A stretch of 64,000 nucleotides of DNA, from NCBI RefSeq assembly GCF_900110875.1, contig NZ_FOFM01000014.1, positions 1 to 64,000 of the forward strand, read 5' to 3'. The stretch comes from Pseudovibrio axinellae (GTDB lineage Bacteria; Pseudomonadota; Alphaproteobacteria; Rhizobiales; Stappiaceae). The notes beneath the pieces were generated by a model. That model was given only the letters and a program-made list of their open reading frames with translations. It was not told the DNA's origin and did not search any database. Position numbers and translations under genes: made by a program. How positions within the stretch are numbered: position 1 is the stretch's first letter; each line of letters begins with the position of its first letter. Of the stretch, positions 37,880-47,751 are shown piece by piece.

Positions 37880-40192
37880 TTGAGCCGAAAAAAGGCCGCT
37901 GAAAAACGACATAAGGGACCGGCAGAAATGCCATCCCGCGAAGACATTCTTAAGTTCATCGCTGATAATCCCGGCAAAGCTGGCAAACGTGAAATCGCCC
38001 GCCATTTTGGCATTGTTGGCGCAGCACGAATTCCCCTTAAACACATGCTGAAAGACCTGGCCGCAAGTGGTCAGCTTGAAAGACGCCGCAAACGCTTGTT
38101 GCGCCCTGGCGATCTGCCGCCTGTTTTTGTTGTGAAGATAACCGGGCGCACCGCCGATGGTGAACTTCTGGGCATTCCACTCAATTGGGATAAGGACCAC
38201 GGAGATGCGCCACTCGTTCTGGCGCTCCCGCAACAAAACAAAAATAAATTCAACCCAGTTCCTGGCATCGGCGACAAAGCCCTCGTTAAGTTACTGGAGC
38301 AGGACGCAGGGCCTGAGGCAAAACATTGCGTGCGCGTGATGAAACGCCTGGAAAACAACGATACCGACATACTCGGCATCCTGCGCATCAACGAAGATAC
38401 AAAAGCCGTCAGACTGGAACCAATCGACCGCAAGCAGCGTGAAGTCGATATCGATCCGCGAGAACTTTTGGAATCGCAGGATGGCGATCTCGTCAAAATC
38501 GAAGTTCACAAGGTCGGCAAATACGGTACCGCACGCGGAAAAATCGTCAAACGTATTGGCTCAACCAGCTCAGAAATGGCCGTTTCTGAGATTGCACTCC
38601 ACACACAAGGAATTCGAAACGAATTCCCTGGGTCAGTGACTGCAGAATCTGAGAACGTAAAACCTGCGACCTCCAAGGGCCGTGAAGACTGGCGCGATAT
38701 TCCCCTTATCACAATTGATCCGGCAACCGCCAAGGATCACGATGATGCAGTTTACGCGCAACTTGACGATTCTGCAGACAATGAAGGTGGCTGCATTGTC
38801 TACGTCGCGATTGCAGATGTAGCAGCCTATGTAACCCCAGGCTCACCGCTGGACAAAGAAGCACTGCTGCGCGGCAACTCGGTCTACTTCCCTGACCGCG
38901 TTATCCCGATGTTGCCAGAGCGCATCTCCAACAACTTGTGCTCACTACGCGAAAACGAAGACCGTCCATCCTTGGCCACGCGGATGGTCTTTGACAAGAA
39001 CGGCAAAAAGATCTCACACTCATTCCACCGTGTGATCATGCGCAGCGCCGCCAAACTGTCTTACCAGCAAGCGCAAAAGGCAATTGAAGGCGTAACCGAC
39101 GATAAGACCGGACCATTGCTGGAAACCGTTCTTCAGCCACTTTGGGCTGCCTATGAGATCCTCAAGCGTGGTCGCGACAAACGCCAGCCGCTGGAACTCG
39201 ATATTCCTGAGCGCCGCATTCTGCTCAAAGAAGACGGAACCGTCGACCAAATCGTTGTGCCAGAACGCCTTGATGCACATAAGCTCATTGAAGAGTGTAT
39301 GATTCAGGCCAACGTGTCAGCAGCCGAAGAGCTGGAAAAGCGCAGCACACCACTGCTTTACCGCATCCATGATGCCTCCACGCCTGAGAAGCTGGAAAAC
39401 CTGCGGGATTTTCTCTCTACTCTAAACGTAAAACTGCCTCATATCGGTGGTTTGCGAGCTGCCGTCTTTAATAACATTTTGGACAAGTTCAAAGACACAG
39501 CCAGCGCGACAATGGTGTCTGAAGTTGTGCTTCGCTCACAAGCACAAGCTGAATACAATCCAGACAATATCGGTCACTTCGGGCTGAACCTTCGCCGTTA
39601 TGCACACTTTACATCACCCATCCGCCGTTACGCGGATTTGATTGTGCACAGAGCTCTCATTCGCGCTTTGAAGCTTGGCGATGATGGCCTGCCTTATGGC
39701 ATCGAAGAGAAACTTCCCGCTATTGCAGCCGAGATTTCCGGCGCAGAACGCCGCGCAATGCTCGCAGAACGCGAAACCATTGACCGGTTGATTGCCCTGT
39801 ATCTTTGCGACCGAATTGGCGCTGAATTCCAAGGCCGCATCGCAGGTGTGACCAAATCTGGCCTGTTCGTGAAGCTGCTACAAAATGGCGCAGACGGCTT
39901 CATTCCTGCATCTACCATTGGTATGGATTACTACGAATATGTAGAATCAGCTCATGCCCTCGTGGGCAGAGCGACCGGTGAAACCTACCAACTTGGAGAT
40001 GCCGTGCAGGTCAAACTGGTGGAAGCCGCCCCATTTGCGGGTTCCTTAAGGTTTGAAATGCTGACGGAAGGCAAATCCAAGAGCGAAGCAGCAGGACGGG
40101 TTGCGAAGCACAAGGGTTGGCAAGCAAGAAACGATAGCAAGCCAAAAGGGTTGCGCCGGTCCAAAAACGGAAACAAGCGGAAGCGCACGTAA
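37880..40192 (+). CDS. rnr: ribonuclease R
   Basis: A 3'-5' exoribonuclease able to digest structured RNA. 770 residues: an N-terminal winged-helix domain (about 15-75, KREIARHFGIVGAARIPLKHML), cold-shock domains, the RNB catalytic domain with DPATAKDHDDAVYA (metal-binding Asp) and RYAHFTSPIRRYADLIVHRAL, an S1 domain (about 645-730, GRIAGVTKSGLFVKL), and a basic Lys/Arg-rich tail. Start TTG 37880 with GGATGAGA upstream. Between topA and DUF983 as in related genomes. Confidence 0.95.
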   Translation: MSRKKAAEKRHKGPAEMPSREDILKFIADNPGKAGKREIARHFGIVGAARIPLKHMLKDLAASGQLERRRKRLLRPGDLPPVFVVKITGRTADGELLGIPLNWDKDHGDAPLVLALPQQNKNKFNPVPGIGDKALVKLLEQDAGPEAKHCVRVMKRLENNDTDILGILRINEDTKAVRLEPIDRKQREVDIDPRELLESQDGDLVKIEVHKVGKYGTARGKIVKRIGSTSSEMAVSEIALHTQGIRNEFPGSVTAESENVKPATSKGREDWRDIPLITIDPATAKDHDDAVYAQLDDSADNEGGCIVYVAIADVAAYVTPGSPLDKEALLRGNSVYFPDRVIPMLPERISNNLCSLRENEDRPSLATRMVFDKNGKKISHSFHRVIMRSAAKLSYQQAQKAIEGVTDDKTGPLLETVLQPLWAAYEILKRGRDKRQPLELDIPERRILLKEDGTVDQIVVPERLDAHKLIEECMIQANVSAAEELEKRSTPLLYRIHDASTPEKLENLRDFLSTLNVKLPHIGGLRAAVFNNILDKFKDTASATMVSEVVLRSQAQAEYNPDNIGHFGLNLRRYAHFTSPIRRYADLIVHRALIRALKLGDDGLPYGIEEKLPAIAAEISGAERRAMLAERETIDRLIALYLCDRIGAEFQGRIAGVTKSGLFVKLLQNGADGFIPASTIGMDYYEYVESAHALVGRATGETYQLGDAVQVKLVEAAPFAGSLRFEMLTEGKSKSEAAGRVAKHKGWQARNDSKPKGLRRSKNGNKRKRT

Positions 40193-40239
40193 TCTGCGTG
40201 CACTCCCCTGCTCTTATAGGACGGGAAAGGCAGGAAGAT

Positions 40240-40656
40240 ATGAGCACCCATCAAGACCGGAATACCGGTGAAGCAGTTCTGCGAGGAATGCGCTGCAAAT
40301 GCCCATCTTGCGGCGTTGGCTCTGCTTTCAACGGCTATCTGGAGGTGAAGCAATCCTGCGACAATTGCGGTGAGGAATTGCACCACCACCGCGCAGATGA
40401 TGCCCCGCCATATTTCACAATCTTCATCGTTGGTCACGTCGTTGTTGCGCTCGCCATGTGGGTGGAGATGGCGTACGTACCTCCAATGTGGTTACATATG
40501 GCAATCTGGCTTCCTTTAACGCTCATTATGGCATTGGCATTTCTTCGTCCGATTAAAGGCGCATTGGTTGGCCTGCAATGGGCACTACGTATGGATGGCT
40601 TTGCAACAGCGGGCAAAGTACCTAGTTTTGGCTCAACAAGAGCCAATCAGAGGTAG
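40240..40656 (+). CDS. DUF983 family membrane protein
   Basis: A 138-residue protein with an N-terminal zinc-ribbon-like pair, CKCPSCG and CDNCG (about residues 18-50), then DDAPPYFTIFIVGH and two TM helices, and LRPIKGALVGLQWALRM at the C-terminus. This is the DUF983 pattern; function unknown. ATG 40240 has AGGAAG just upstream. It is followed three bases later by the NUDIX gene, so the two are an operon, probably with rnr. Confidence 0.9.
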   Translation: MSTHQDRNTGEAVLRGMRCKCPSCGVGSAFNGYLEVKQSCDNCGEELHHHRADDAPPYFTIFIVGHVVVALAMWVEMAYVPPMWLHMAIWLPLTLIMALAFLRPIKGALVGLQWALRMDGFATAGKVPSFGSTRANQR

Positions 40657-40659
40657 CGG

Positions 40660-41421
40660 ATGTCAACACAAGACCTGACCAACGAAGTCAAAGTAGAGCG
40701 AACAGAAGAAAACAACGATCCGAAAGCTCAACCCTTGAGGCCAAAAGACGCTTCAACGCTGCTTATTTTGGACCGCAAGGAAGACGGATCCTTGCACCTA
40801 CTCATGGGCAAACGCCATATGGCGCACAAGTTCATGCCGGGTAAATTTGTCTTTCCCGGTGGTCGGGTCGATTCTGATGATTCTCGCGTGCAATATGCAA
40901 GCGATTATCATCCAGACGTTCTCACCAAGCTGAACTACGACAAAAAGCAGATCAAAACAGAAAGCCGCCTGCGCGCACTGGCAATTGCTGCCGTTCGTGA
41001 AACCTACGAAGAAGCGGGTCTGTTTATCGGTCGAAAGTCAGTTGCTATTGAAGGCACCGTCGGACCTGGATTTGAAGCGTTTGATGAACTTGGCATTATG
41101 CCGGATCTGGAACCACTGCGCTTTGTTGCCCGTGCAATTACGCCTCCGGGTCGCACACGGCGCTTTGATGCACGTTTCTTTGCTGTGTGGGCAGACCAGA
41201 TCGCACACACGCTGGAAACAGGCATTGGCCCAACAGAAGAGCTGGAAGAACTTCAGTGGCTGCCAATTGCGCAATGCAAAGAGCTGGACCTTCCACGCAT
41301 CACGCTGGCAGTCCTGACGGATCTTGAGAACCGTTTAGCAAACGACCCTGACCTGTCTCCAGATGGCCCTGTGCCCTATTATTACTGGAAACAAGACGGC
41401 TTCGCCCGCGAAGAAATTTAG
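40660..41421 (+). CDS. NUDIX hydrolase
   Basis: A 253-residue NUDIX-fold protein. The Nudix box is stretched: GKFVFPGGRVD at the start and AAVRETYEEAGLFIG at the catalytic helix, separated by an insert of about 45 residues, as in the larger NUDT19-like/NUDIX members. It would hydrolyse a nucleoside diphosphate linked to another group, possibly a CoA derivative. A charged N-terminal tail of about 25 residues precedes the domain. The ATG follows the DUF983 stop closely, with AGG of that stop region as ribosome-binding site. Confidence 0.9.
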   Translation: MSTQDLTNEVKVERTEENNDPKAQPLRPKDASTLLILDRKEDGSLHLLMGKRHMAHKFMPGKFVFPGGRVDSDDSRVQYASDYHPDVLTKLNYDKKQIKTESRLRALAIAAVRETYEEAGLFIGRKSVAIEGTVGPGFEAFDELGIMPDLEPLRFVARAITPPGRTRRFDARFFAVWADQIAHTLETGIGPTEELEELQWLPIAQCKELDLPRITLAVLTDLENRLANDPDLSPDGPVPYYYWKQDGFAREEI

Positions 41422-41544
41422 GCTTTATTCATCCAAGGCGCAACGAGCCAATATCGCAGAGATACTATTTGTTGCGCCTTGTACTTTTCCTGATAGAACC
41501 AGATAAATCACTTGCTCCCTCAGAGCAGAGAAACTGTGATGTAA

Positions 41545-42726
41545 ATGGTTCAGACATCAGACACTGCAGCCCCCACACTCTCCCGTGATCAGCTCCGCGG
41601 CATCATCGCAGCAATCGCAGCAATCACCGCTGTCGGCCTTTCCCTATCCGCAAGCCTGCCTCTTTTGACGCTCACCCTTGAAGCGCGCGGGATCAGTGCC
41701 ACATGGATTGGCATCAATACAGCCTTTTCCGGCGTCGCTGCTATCATCTCCACCCCGACAGCCCCCTACCTAGCTCGCAAGCTGGGCACGCCTCAGACAC
41801 TAATCCTAAGTCTTCTGATTGCAGGTTTCACCCTCCCCCTGTTCTTCTTGGCGGAAAATTTCTGGATTTGGTTTCCACTGCGCCTCATGTTTAACGGCGC
41901 GACAACAATTGCTTTCATTCTTTCAGAATTTTGGATCAATTCTCAAGTCCCCCCAAAACACAGAGGGCTTTTTCTCGGGGCCTACACAACGGTGCTCTCG
42001 GTTGGAGTTGCCAGCGGGCCGCTGATATTGGTCGCGGTAGGTACAGTAGGCATCACACCGTTCCTGTTAGCAGGCAGCTGCATCATGCTTGCAACGCTCC
42101 CGGTCATGATCGGACTTAATGTTGCGCCAAAGATTCAAGGCCAAGCAACTTCAAATCTCTTAGGCTTCTTGTGGATGGCCCCAATTGCCACACTGGCAGG
42201 TTTTGTCTGTGCAGCTGTCGAACAGTCCAGCATTTCGCTACTTCCATTGTTTGGCTTACAAACCGGCTTAACCCCAGAAAGGGCAACTCTGCTTGTCTCC
42301 GCAATGGCAGCGGGCAACATACTGCTACAAATCCCACTCGGTGCGCTGGCTGATCGTATGAGTCTCCGATTGCTCATGATCTTTTGCGGAGCCTTAGGAT
42401 GCGTAGGTGCCTTACTCATGATCCCACTTTCTGGCAGCTTTACAGCTATCCTCATCCTTTTGTTTGTCTGGGGAGGCCTCGTCGCAGGGCTTTACACCAT
42501 CGGCCTCACACACCTTGGCACACACTATACAGGGGCCAACTTAGCCTCCGCAAATGCTGCGTTTGCGCTTATGTATGCGATGGGACAACTGACAGGCCCA
42601 GCAGCCACCGGAGTTGCTCTATCAGAGCTGGGTTCCAACGGACTTCCATTGATATTTGCTGGAATCTTGGGTGTATATGTCATTATATGCCTGATAAGAA
42701 GAACAAGAGTGGGCGCAGGACCCTAA
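41545..42726 (+). CDS. MFS transporter
   Basis: A 393-residue major facilitator with about twelve helices. After helix 1 comes GISATWIGINTAFSG, then APYLARKLGTPQTLI as the loop 2-3 region, and in the second half GALADRMSLRLLM. This resembles the YcaD/sugar-efflux-like group conserved at this locus in Rhizobiales. The substrate is unknown. ATG 41545. Between the NUDIX gene and rpmG. Confidence 0.87.
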   Translation: MVQTSDTAAPTLSRDQLRGIIAAIAAITAVGLSLSASLPLLTLTLEARGISATWIGINTAFSGVAAIISTPTAPYLARKLGTPQTLILSLLIAGFTLPLFFLAENFWIWFPLRLMFNGATTIAFILSEFWINSQVPPKHRGLFLGAYTTVLSVGVASGPLILVAVGTVGITPFLLAGSCIMLATLPVMIGLNVAPKIQGQATSNLLGFLWMAPIATLAGFVCAAVEQSSISLLPLFGLQTGLTPERATLLVSAMAAGNILLQIPLGALADRMSLRLLMIFCGALGCVGALLMIPLSGSFTAILILLFVWGGLVAGLYTIGLTHLGTHYTGANLASANAAFALMYAMGQLTGPAATGVALSELGSNGLPLIFAGILGVYVIICLIRRTRVGAGP

Positions 42727-42882
42727 TGCACCTTGACTTTCCTCCTGTGATTAGTAATGTGCGCGCTGAATTCCCAAAGTTTCACCGGAAGCGCACCCAG
42801 CCCAGCGAAGGTGTGAGGGTGCCACCGGGACGAACAAAACAAACCGGCCACTTAAGGCCGAAAACAGACAGGATCCTTAGCG

Positions 42883-43050
42883 ATGGCCAAGGCGACCACC
42901 ATTAAGATCAAGCTGCAGTCCACTGCGGACACCGGCTACTTCTACGTAACAAAAAAGAACTCCCGCACCATGACCGAGAAAATGGTGAAGCGTAAATACG
43001 ATCCAGTCGTAAAGAAGCACGTTGAGTTCAAAGAAGCCAAGATCAAGTAA
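42883..43050 (+). CDS. rpmG: 50S ribosomal protein L33
   Basis: A 55-residue basic protein beginning [20 protein letters not shown] and continuing with [10 protein letters not shown] and [21 protein letters not shown]. This is L33 of the Cys-free type. It sits in the large ribosomal subunit near the E site. AGGATCC precedes the ATG. A strong terminator follows. The preceding 150-base gap probably carries its own promoter. Confidence 0.96.
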   Translation: MAKATTIKIKLQSTADTGYFYVTKKNSRTMTEKMVKRKYDPVVKKHVEFKEAKIK

Positions 43051-43077
43051 ATCTTGTCTCCAGATTGAATTTACAAA

Positions 43078-43109
43078 AAGGCGTTTGCATTTTTGCAGAC
43101 GCCTTTTTT
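43078..43109 (+). terminator. rho-independent terminator of rpmG
   Basis: AAGGCGTTTGC and GCAGACGCCTT form an 11-bp stem (one T-G pair) with loop ATTTTT, followed by further T. It lies 28 bases past the rpmG stop. Confidence 0.93.
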
Positions 43110-43990
43110 GTAGGCACCCTCAACCGACCAACGCCCTCTCCCACAGATACAGCACAATGTCGGGCACGCACCAAAATCAGGTAAGCCATTTAATTTTCAG
43201 GGCTCAACAGGGTTTCTTCACACACGTGAAAATGTGCAACGTATAGTACTCACATCAGCGCAGACACGGCTCTATCGAAGCATGCCGCACTCTTTTAAAT
43301 ATTGAGATACTAACCTGTTAGCTTGCACCTCAATGACCAACCACCCTCCTCTTCCAGCCACACATCTGCATCGCCATGCAGCCACGACGCAGCAATTGCA
43401 AACAGCGCAGAGCAACAGCCAATTATGAAGAGGTTTTTGAGATTTGGGAAACTGGTGGCCGGCGAGAACCGGATGACACGAGGAGGCCACTCAGAACCCG
43501 TACACTCGCCGGCCAACCCCACGGACCCAGGAGATGCGGCGGACCTGAGCGCTCCGTAGGGAGTTTATGCAGCAGTATTGCAGGGATTTTTCAATCGACC
43601 AATGAGCAATACCGCGAATTTGCAGTCATGCATTTCAAGAAGCAGATGATATCGTATATCACCATCGCAACATTTACGACTTTAGTAAAGCTTTAAGGTA
43701 ATTGCGCTCCTGAAAATAAAGGGGATTCCTGACCTATACACAAAAAAAGGAAACAAACCACCAACTCTCAAGAGGCATACGCACAGGAATCACAGAGCAC
43801 ACACAAAGATCACTCGGTGATTTCATCTAGTTTGAAAGACCTAAGACTTTTGACATAGGTCTTTCACCCCATGAAAACTAAGTGTACCGCACCATATACT
43901 AACGCGTTGCTTATTTGGGAAGGCATCAGCTTGCGTTCTAGCTAAGCACAATTTGATAATCAGCCAAAAACGAGAAGACTTACAGTTGCC
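43110..43990. other. 880-base region without a convincing gene (expected pleD position)
   Basis: Both strands are interrupted by stops. The best frame is minus 43310-43522 (GTG start, 70 residues, one hydrophobic stretch LFIIGCCSALFAIAASW), which I cannot assign. Positions about 43320-43560 are richer in G+C than the flanks. In many Rhizobiales, as I recall, pleD lies between divK and rpmG; no GGDEF or receiver-domain sequence is visible here. Confidence 0.5.
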
Positions 43991-44362
43991 TCAGCTATCT
44001 TGAAGGAAGCCAGAAACAGTCTCCAGAAAGCTCACGACAGATATCGGCTTGGAAATATAGGCCTCACACCCGCCCTGGCGAATGCGTTCCTCATCCCCTT
44101 TCATCGCAAAAGCAGTCACAGCGATCACAGGAATGGCCTTCAGGTCTTCATCCTCTTTGATCCATTTGGTCACCTCCAACCCCGACACCTCCGGGAGCTG
44201 AATATCCATCAAGATCAAGTCAGGCTTATGTGTACGGGCAAGCTCAAGTGCCTCCATACCATTGCGCGATTGAACGGTAGCGTAGCCATGAGCTTCAAGC
44301 AGATCGTTAAATAGCTTCATGTTGAGTTCGTTATCTTCAACAATCAGCACGGTCTTTTGCAT
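43991..44362 (-). CDS. divK: single-domain response regulator DivK
   Basis: A 123-residue stand-alone receiver domain. Acidic pocket in [10 protein letters not shown], phosphorylated Asp in [13 protein letters not shown] (about residue 53), Thr/Ser in [13 protein letters not shown] and Lys in [10 protein letters not shown]. This is the DivK sequence pattern: DivK relays PleC/DivJ signals to CckA and thereby CtrA in alphaproteobacterial cell-cycle control. The partner gene pleD, often next to it, is not found here. Divergent from the DUF3572 gene. Confidence 0.93.
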   Translation of the reverse strand: MQKTVLIVEDNELNMKLFNDLLEAHGYATVQSRNGMEALELARTHKPDLILMDIQLPEVSGLEVTKWIKEDEDLKAIPVIAVTAFAMKGDEERIRQGGCEAYISKPISVVSFLETVSGFLQDS

Positions 44363-44515
44363 TAGTTTAGTCCTGCACAGAATGCTGCCCCAAAAATGGT
44401 TTAGCCATAAATAAAGGTGTGGTGCAGCCGCTCAACGACTGGCATTGGAACAAGTCCCACACTAAATTTCCTGATACATAGTTAATTCGGATTCGTTTCA
44501 GAAAGGCAAACACCA

Positions 44516-44821
44516 ATGAATTTAGGCAAAACCAGCAGTTTGACCGAAGATACTGCACAGGAAATTGCAATTGGTGCCCTTACATTTCTTAGCAGCGACC
44601 CAGAACAGCTGGGCCGCTTCCTGTCCTTAGCCGGAATCGGACCACAAGAGATTCGCGATGCAGCAGCCGAGTCTGGTTTCCTGGCGGGAATTTTGGAATT
44701 CATGATGCAAGATGAGCAACTTTTGCTGGCCTACACAGAAAGCGCTGGCATACGCCCGACAATGATTGCCGCTGCACATCTCAAACTTGCCGGAGGCGTT
44801 GATTACTTTGCCCAATATTGA
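44516..44821 (+). CDS. DUF3572 family protein
   Basis: A 101-residue acidic, helical protein with the family features AQEIAIGALTFLSSDPEQLGRFLSLAGIGPQEIR and FLAGILEFMMQDEQLLLAY. DUF3572 is an alphaproteobacterial family of unknown function, usually next to divK, as here. ATG 44516, with GAAAGG upstream. The HAD-like gene overlaps its 3' end. Confidence 0.88.
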   Translation: MNLGKTSSLTEDTAQEIAIGALTFLSSDPEQLGRFLSLAGIGPQEIRDAAAESGFLAGILEFMMQDEQLLLAYTESAGIRPTMIAAAHLKLAGGVDYFAQY

Positions 44822-45488
44822 GAGCTCAAACACAAGCGCATTGCAACAAATCAGCCTCATCGAAAAACGCGCTCACCCGCTCCTGATCTGTGACGTGGAT
44901 GAAGTCCTCTTGCAGTTCATACCGCACCTTGAGCGCTTCATGGCCCAGCGCGGCATTGCGTTTAAAGAAACTGCATATCGCCTCAAAGCCAATATGATTG
45001 ATATACGAACAGGTGAATATCTGAGCGAGCAAGCTTGCATGACGGTCATTCATGATTTTTTCGAGAGCGAAGTCAGCAAACAGGAAGCTGTACCCCACGC
45101 ATCAGATCAGCTTGAACGATTGTCCAAATACAGTGATATCGTGATCCTGACCAATTTACCTGGCGCTCACAACAAAACCGCCCGCCAAGCCCTGCTCAAA
45201 AGCCTTGGAATGGACTACCCGCTTATTACCAATGAAGGCCCAAAAGGTGGCGCAGTTGCGGCCCTTTGCGCAGAACGCGCACACCATCCGGTGTTCTTTA
45301 TTGATGATAGCCCCTCAAACCTCCTCTCCGTTAGCAAGAACACACCGCAGGTGCAGCTTGTCCACTTCATAGCCGACCCACGCTTTTTTGCGACGGCTGG
45401 AGACCTGCCTTACGTTGCTCTAAAGAGCAATTGCTGGAAAGAAACCGGCGATTTCATTGAAAACCTACTGGTCGCTGCGGTAAAGTAA
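44808..45488 (+). CDS. HAD-like hydrolase
   Basis: About 226 residues. HAD motif I is LLICDVDEVLLQF (Asp nucleophile and the Asp two residues later), motif II is IVILTNLPG, and motif IV is VFFIDDSPSNLLS; the motif III Lys lies in NEGPKGGAV. It is a probable phosphatase with unknown substrate. The start overlaps the DUF3572 stop (44819-44821). TTG 44808 with GGAGG eleven bases upstream is the best candidate; the open frame begins earlier (44766). It is translationally linked to the DUF3572 gene. Confidence 0.82.
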   Translation: MPNIESSNTSALQQISLIEKRAHPLLICDVDEVLLQFIPHLERFMAQRGIAFKETAYRLKANMIDIRTGEYLSEQACMTVIHDFFESEVSKQEAVPHASDQLERLSKYSDIVILTNLPGAHNKTARQALLKSLGMDYPLITNEGPKGGAVAALCAERAHHPVFFIDDSPSNLLSVSKNTPQVQLVHFIADPRFFATAGDLPYVALKSNCWKETGDFIENLLVAAVK

Positions 45489-45518
45489 GACAGCAACTCC
45501 GTTTGAGGTTAAACTGTC

Positions 45519-46817
45519 ATGGAGAATGAGGGCACACCACCTCTCAAAGCGCTGTGCAGGGACTGCGCACAAAGGTTCAGGGCAGATCTGAGGCGCTGCC
45601 CGAAATGCGGAAGCCCGCGCATTGTTGCGCACGCAGAACTAGACACGCTAGAAATTGCACATATCGACTGCGATGCTTTTTTTGCCTCCGTCGAAAAGCG
45701 GGATAATCCAGAACTCTCAGACAAACCCGTAGTCGTTGGCGGCGGTCAACGCGGCGTCGTCTCCGCAGCCTGTTACATCGCCCGCATCTACGGCGTACGC
45801 TCTGCCATGCCCATGTTCAAGGTGCGCGAACTGTGCCCACAAGCCGTTGTGATCAAGCCACGCATGGAGGTTTATTCGCGCGTTGGCCGTCAGATTCGTG
45901 AGGAGATGGAAAAGCTAACCCCGCTCGTGGAACCTCTTTCCATTGACGAAGCATTCCTCGATATGTCCGGCACACAAAAACTACATGGCGCAACACCAGC
46001 AGAATCACTTGTGCGGTTTGTCGTCAAAATCCAAAAAGAAATCGGGCTTTCAGTTTCCGTTGGCCTGGCCCCCAATAAATTTCTGGCAAAAATCGCATCA
46101 GACCTCGATAAACCTCGCGGATTTTCCGTCATTGGGGAACACGAAAAGAAAGACTTCCTCGCCAGACAGCCAACAAGTGTCATCTGGGGTGTAGGTAAGG
46201 TCTTTCAGGCCAAACTAGAACGAGACGGCATCAAAACCATCGGACAGCTGCAAGACAAAGACCCATCAGACCTTGCCCGTAAATATGGAGCCATGGGCCT
46301 GCGTCTTTCCAAACTCTGCCAAGGAGAAGATGAGCGCACCGTCTCTACGAACCGCGAAGCCAAAAGCATCAGCAACGAAACCACATTCTACACAGATATC
46401 GCAGATGTCGCCATGCTTTCAAAAACCCTATGGGATTTGACCGAGAAGGTTTCCTACCGCACCAAAAAAGCAGAAAAGTCCGGCAGGTCCGTTACGCTAA
46501 AACTGAAAACGAGTGAATTCAAAACCATCACTCGCTCCAAAATGCTGCACGATCCCACACAACTTGCAGACAAAATCTTCCGCACTGCAGAAGACCTGCT
46601 TAGCAACGTGGCAGATGGAAAACTACGCTTTCGCTTGATTGGTGTTGGCGTAAGTGACTTGGGACCAGCAGATCAGGCAGACCCGGAAGACCTTTTGGAC
46701 GAGCAGGCCGGCAAACGCGCGAAGGTAGAAAGAGCCATGGACACTTTACGCGGCAAATTCAACGACAGCTCAATCGTCTCACTGGGGCGCTCTATCAAAT
46801 CGCGAGACAAAGGCTAA
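45519..46817 (+). CDS. dinB: DNA polymerase IV (Y family)
   Basis: A 432-residue translesion polymerase. An N-terminal extension of about 45 residues carries a zinc-ribbon-like CRDC and CPKCG pair, then the palm with HIDCDAFFASVE (first catalytic Asp) and SIDEAFLDMSG (second), the helix-hairpin-helix with SVGLAPNKFLAKIASDLDKP, and the little-finger domain. The extension is found in rhizobial DinB forms. No canonical LexA site was sought successfully upstream. Start ATG 45519, 30 bases after the HAD gene. Confidence 0.95.
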   Translation: MENEGTPPLKALCRDCAQRFRADLRRCPKCGSPRIVAHAELDTLEIAHIDCDAFFASVEKRDNPELSDKPVVVGGGQRGVVSAACYIARIYGVRSAMPMFKVRELCPQAVVIKPRMEVYSRVGRQIREEMEKLTPLVEPLSIDEAFLDMSGTQKLHGATPAESLVRFVVKIQKEIGLSVSVGLAPNKFLAKIASDLDKPRGFSVIGEHEKKDFLARQPTSVIWGVGKVFQAKLERDGIKTIGQLQDKDPSDLARKYGAMGLRLSKLCQGEDERTVSTNREAKSISNETTFYTDIADVAMLSKTLWDLTEKVSYRTKKAEKSGRSVTLKLKTSEFKTITRSKMLHDPTQLADKIFRTAEDLLSNVADGKLRFRLIGVGVSDLGPADQADPEDLLDEQAGKRAKVERAMDTLRGKFNDSSIVSLGRSIKSRDKG

Positions 46818-46824
46818 ACATCCT

Positions 46825-47751
46825 TTAGCGCTCTGGCGCGCTCAATTGTACCTCACCAGAAACACTGCCTGCTTGGCCGTTCGCAGAAGGCCGCTCACAA
46901 CGGCCCTCCAGAGCAACAGGCTTCAGCTCCAATTCCACCAAAGCACCCTCCAGCTCAAATGCCCCGTAATTGAGATTCATGCTTCTTGTCACCCCGTTTT
47001 CATGCAGCACGCTCCGCAACTGGTAATCTGGAACCTGCTCCCCCTTGGCTTGGTCACTGAGGTTAAAATAGGCGATTGAGATTGGCCAAGCATCCATCGT
47101 ACCCAAAACATCAGGCAGAGAGACCCGGTCAGTGCGCGGGTCCAGTGGGTCTGCTAGCTTTTTACCAACAACCGTACTGGCTTCAAACAGCTGCTCACCC
47201 GTCACACTTCCATCGTAGAGCAGCGAGACCATGAACTGATGCCCGCTGGCAGCGCCATCAATGACACTATGCAAGTGCTGCAAAGGAAACATGATCGGCC
47301 CGTCAAAACTCATCTTCTTCTCATCAGGCCCCACCAGATCCACATCAACCTTGGAAGCTTGATGGTCCGCAGTCCCTTGCGCCTGCTCGGTCAGCAAATC
47401 ATCAATGAAGGTTTTGTAGGTAAAGGAAAGCCGTGAGTTATCAGGTGCTTCAAAATAGGAGCTACGCAGATCAGTAACGGTTCGCCCTCCAACCTGATCA
47501 AAGCTCAACACCACAAATCGTAGATCCACGGAAAAGCCATCACACACCGAACCAGAAAGTTCATAGACCATTCGGCCATTGATATCAGCTATATCCACGC
47601 CATTTTGGGCACTGGAGAGCCGCATATCATAAACAGCTTTGTGAGGCTGAAGCTGAGCTGCATTTAAGGAGGCTGAAGACAATAGCAAACACGCAAAGAA
47701 GGAAGAACCGGCAAGCCCGCAAAGGTAACGTCTCTGGTACACTTTCAGCAT
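46825..47751 (-). CDS. EipB-like cell envelope integrity protein (DUF1849)
   Basis: A 308-residue exported protein with a signal peptide (to about residue 29, SLNA) followed by QLQPHKAVYDMRLSSAQNGVDIADINGRMVYELSGSVCDGFSVDLRF. This opening and the two conserved Cys (the one in SGSVCDG and one near the C-terminus in EGRCERP, presumed disulfide) fit DUF1849. Brucella EipB is a periplasmic beta-spiral protein needed for envelope integrity. ATG 47751 with GGAG seven bases upstream is chosen. Convergent with dinB, seven bases apart. Confidence 0.85.
   Translation of the reverse strand: MLKVYQRRYLCGLAGSSFFACLLLSSASLNAAQLQPHKAVYDMRLSSAQNGVDIADINGRMVYELSGSVCDGFSVDLRFVVLSFDQVGGRTVTDLRSSYFEAPDNSRLSFTYKTFIDDLLTEQAQGTADHQASKVDVDLVGPDEKKMSFDGPIMFPLQHLHSVIDGAASGHQFMVSLLYDGSVTGEQLFEASTVVGKKLADPLDPRTDRVSLPDVLGTMDAWPISIAYFNLSDQAKGEQVPDYQLRSVLHENGVTRSMNLNYGAFELEGALVELELKPVALEGRCERPSANGQAGSVSGEVQLSAPER

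Noticed and set aside
43310-43522. 70-codon minus-strand frame with a hydrophobic stretch
   Set aside because: GTG start without ribosome-binding site and no recognisable family; kept only as a remark in the gene-free region.
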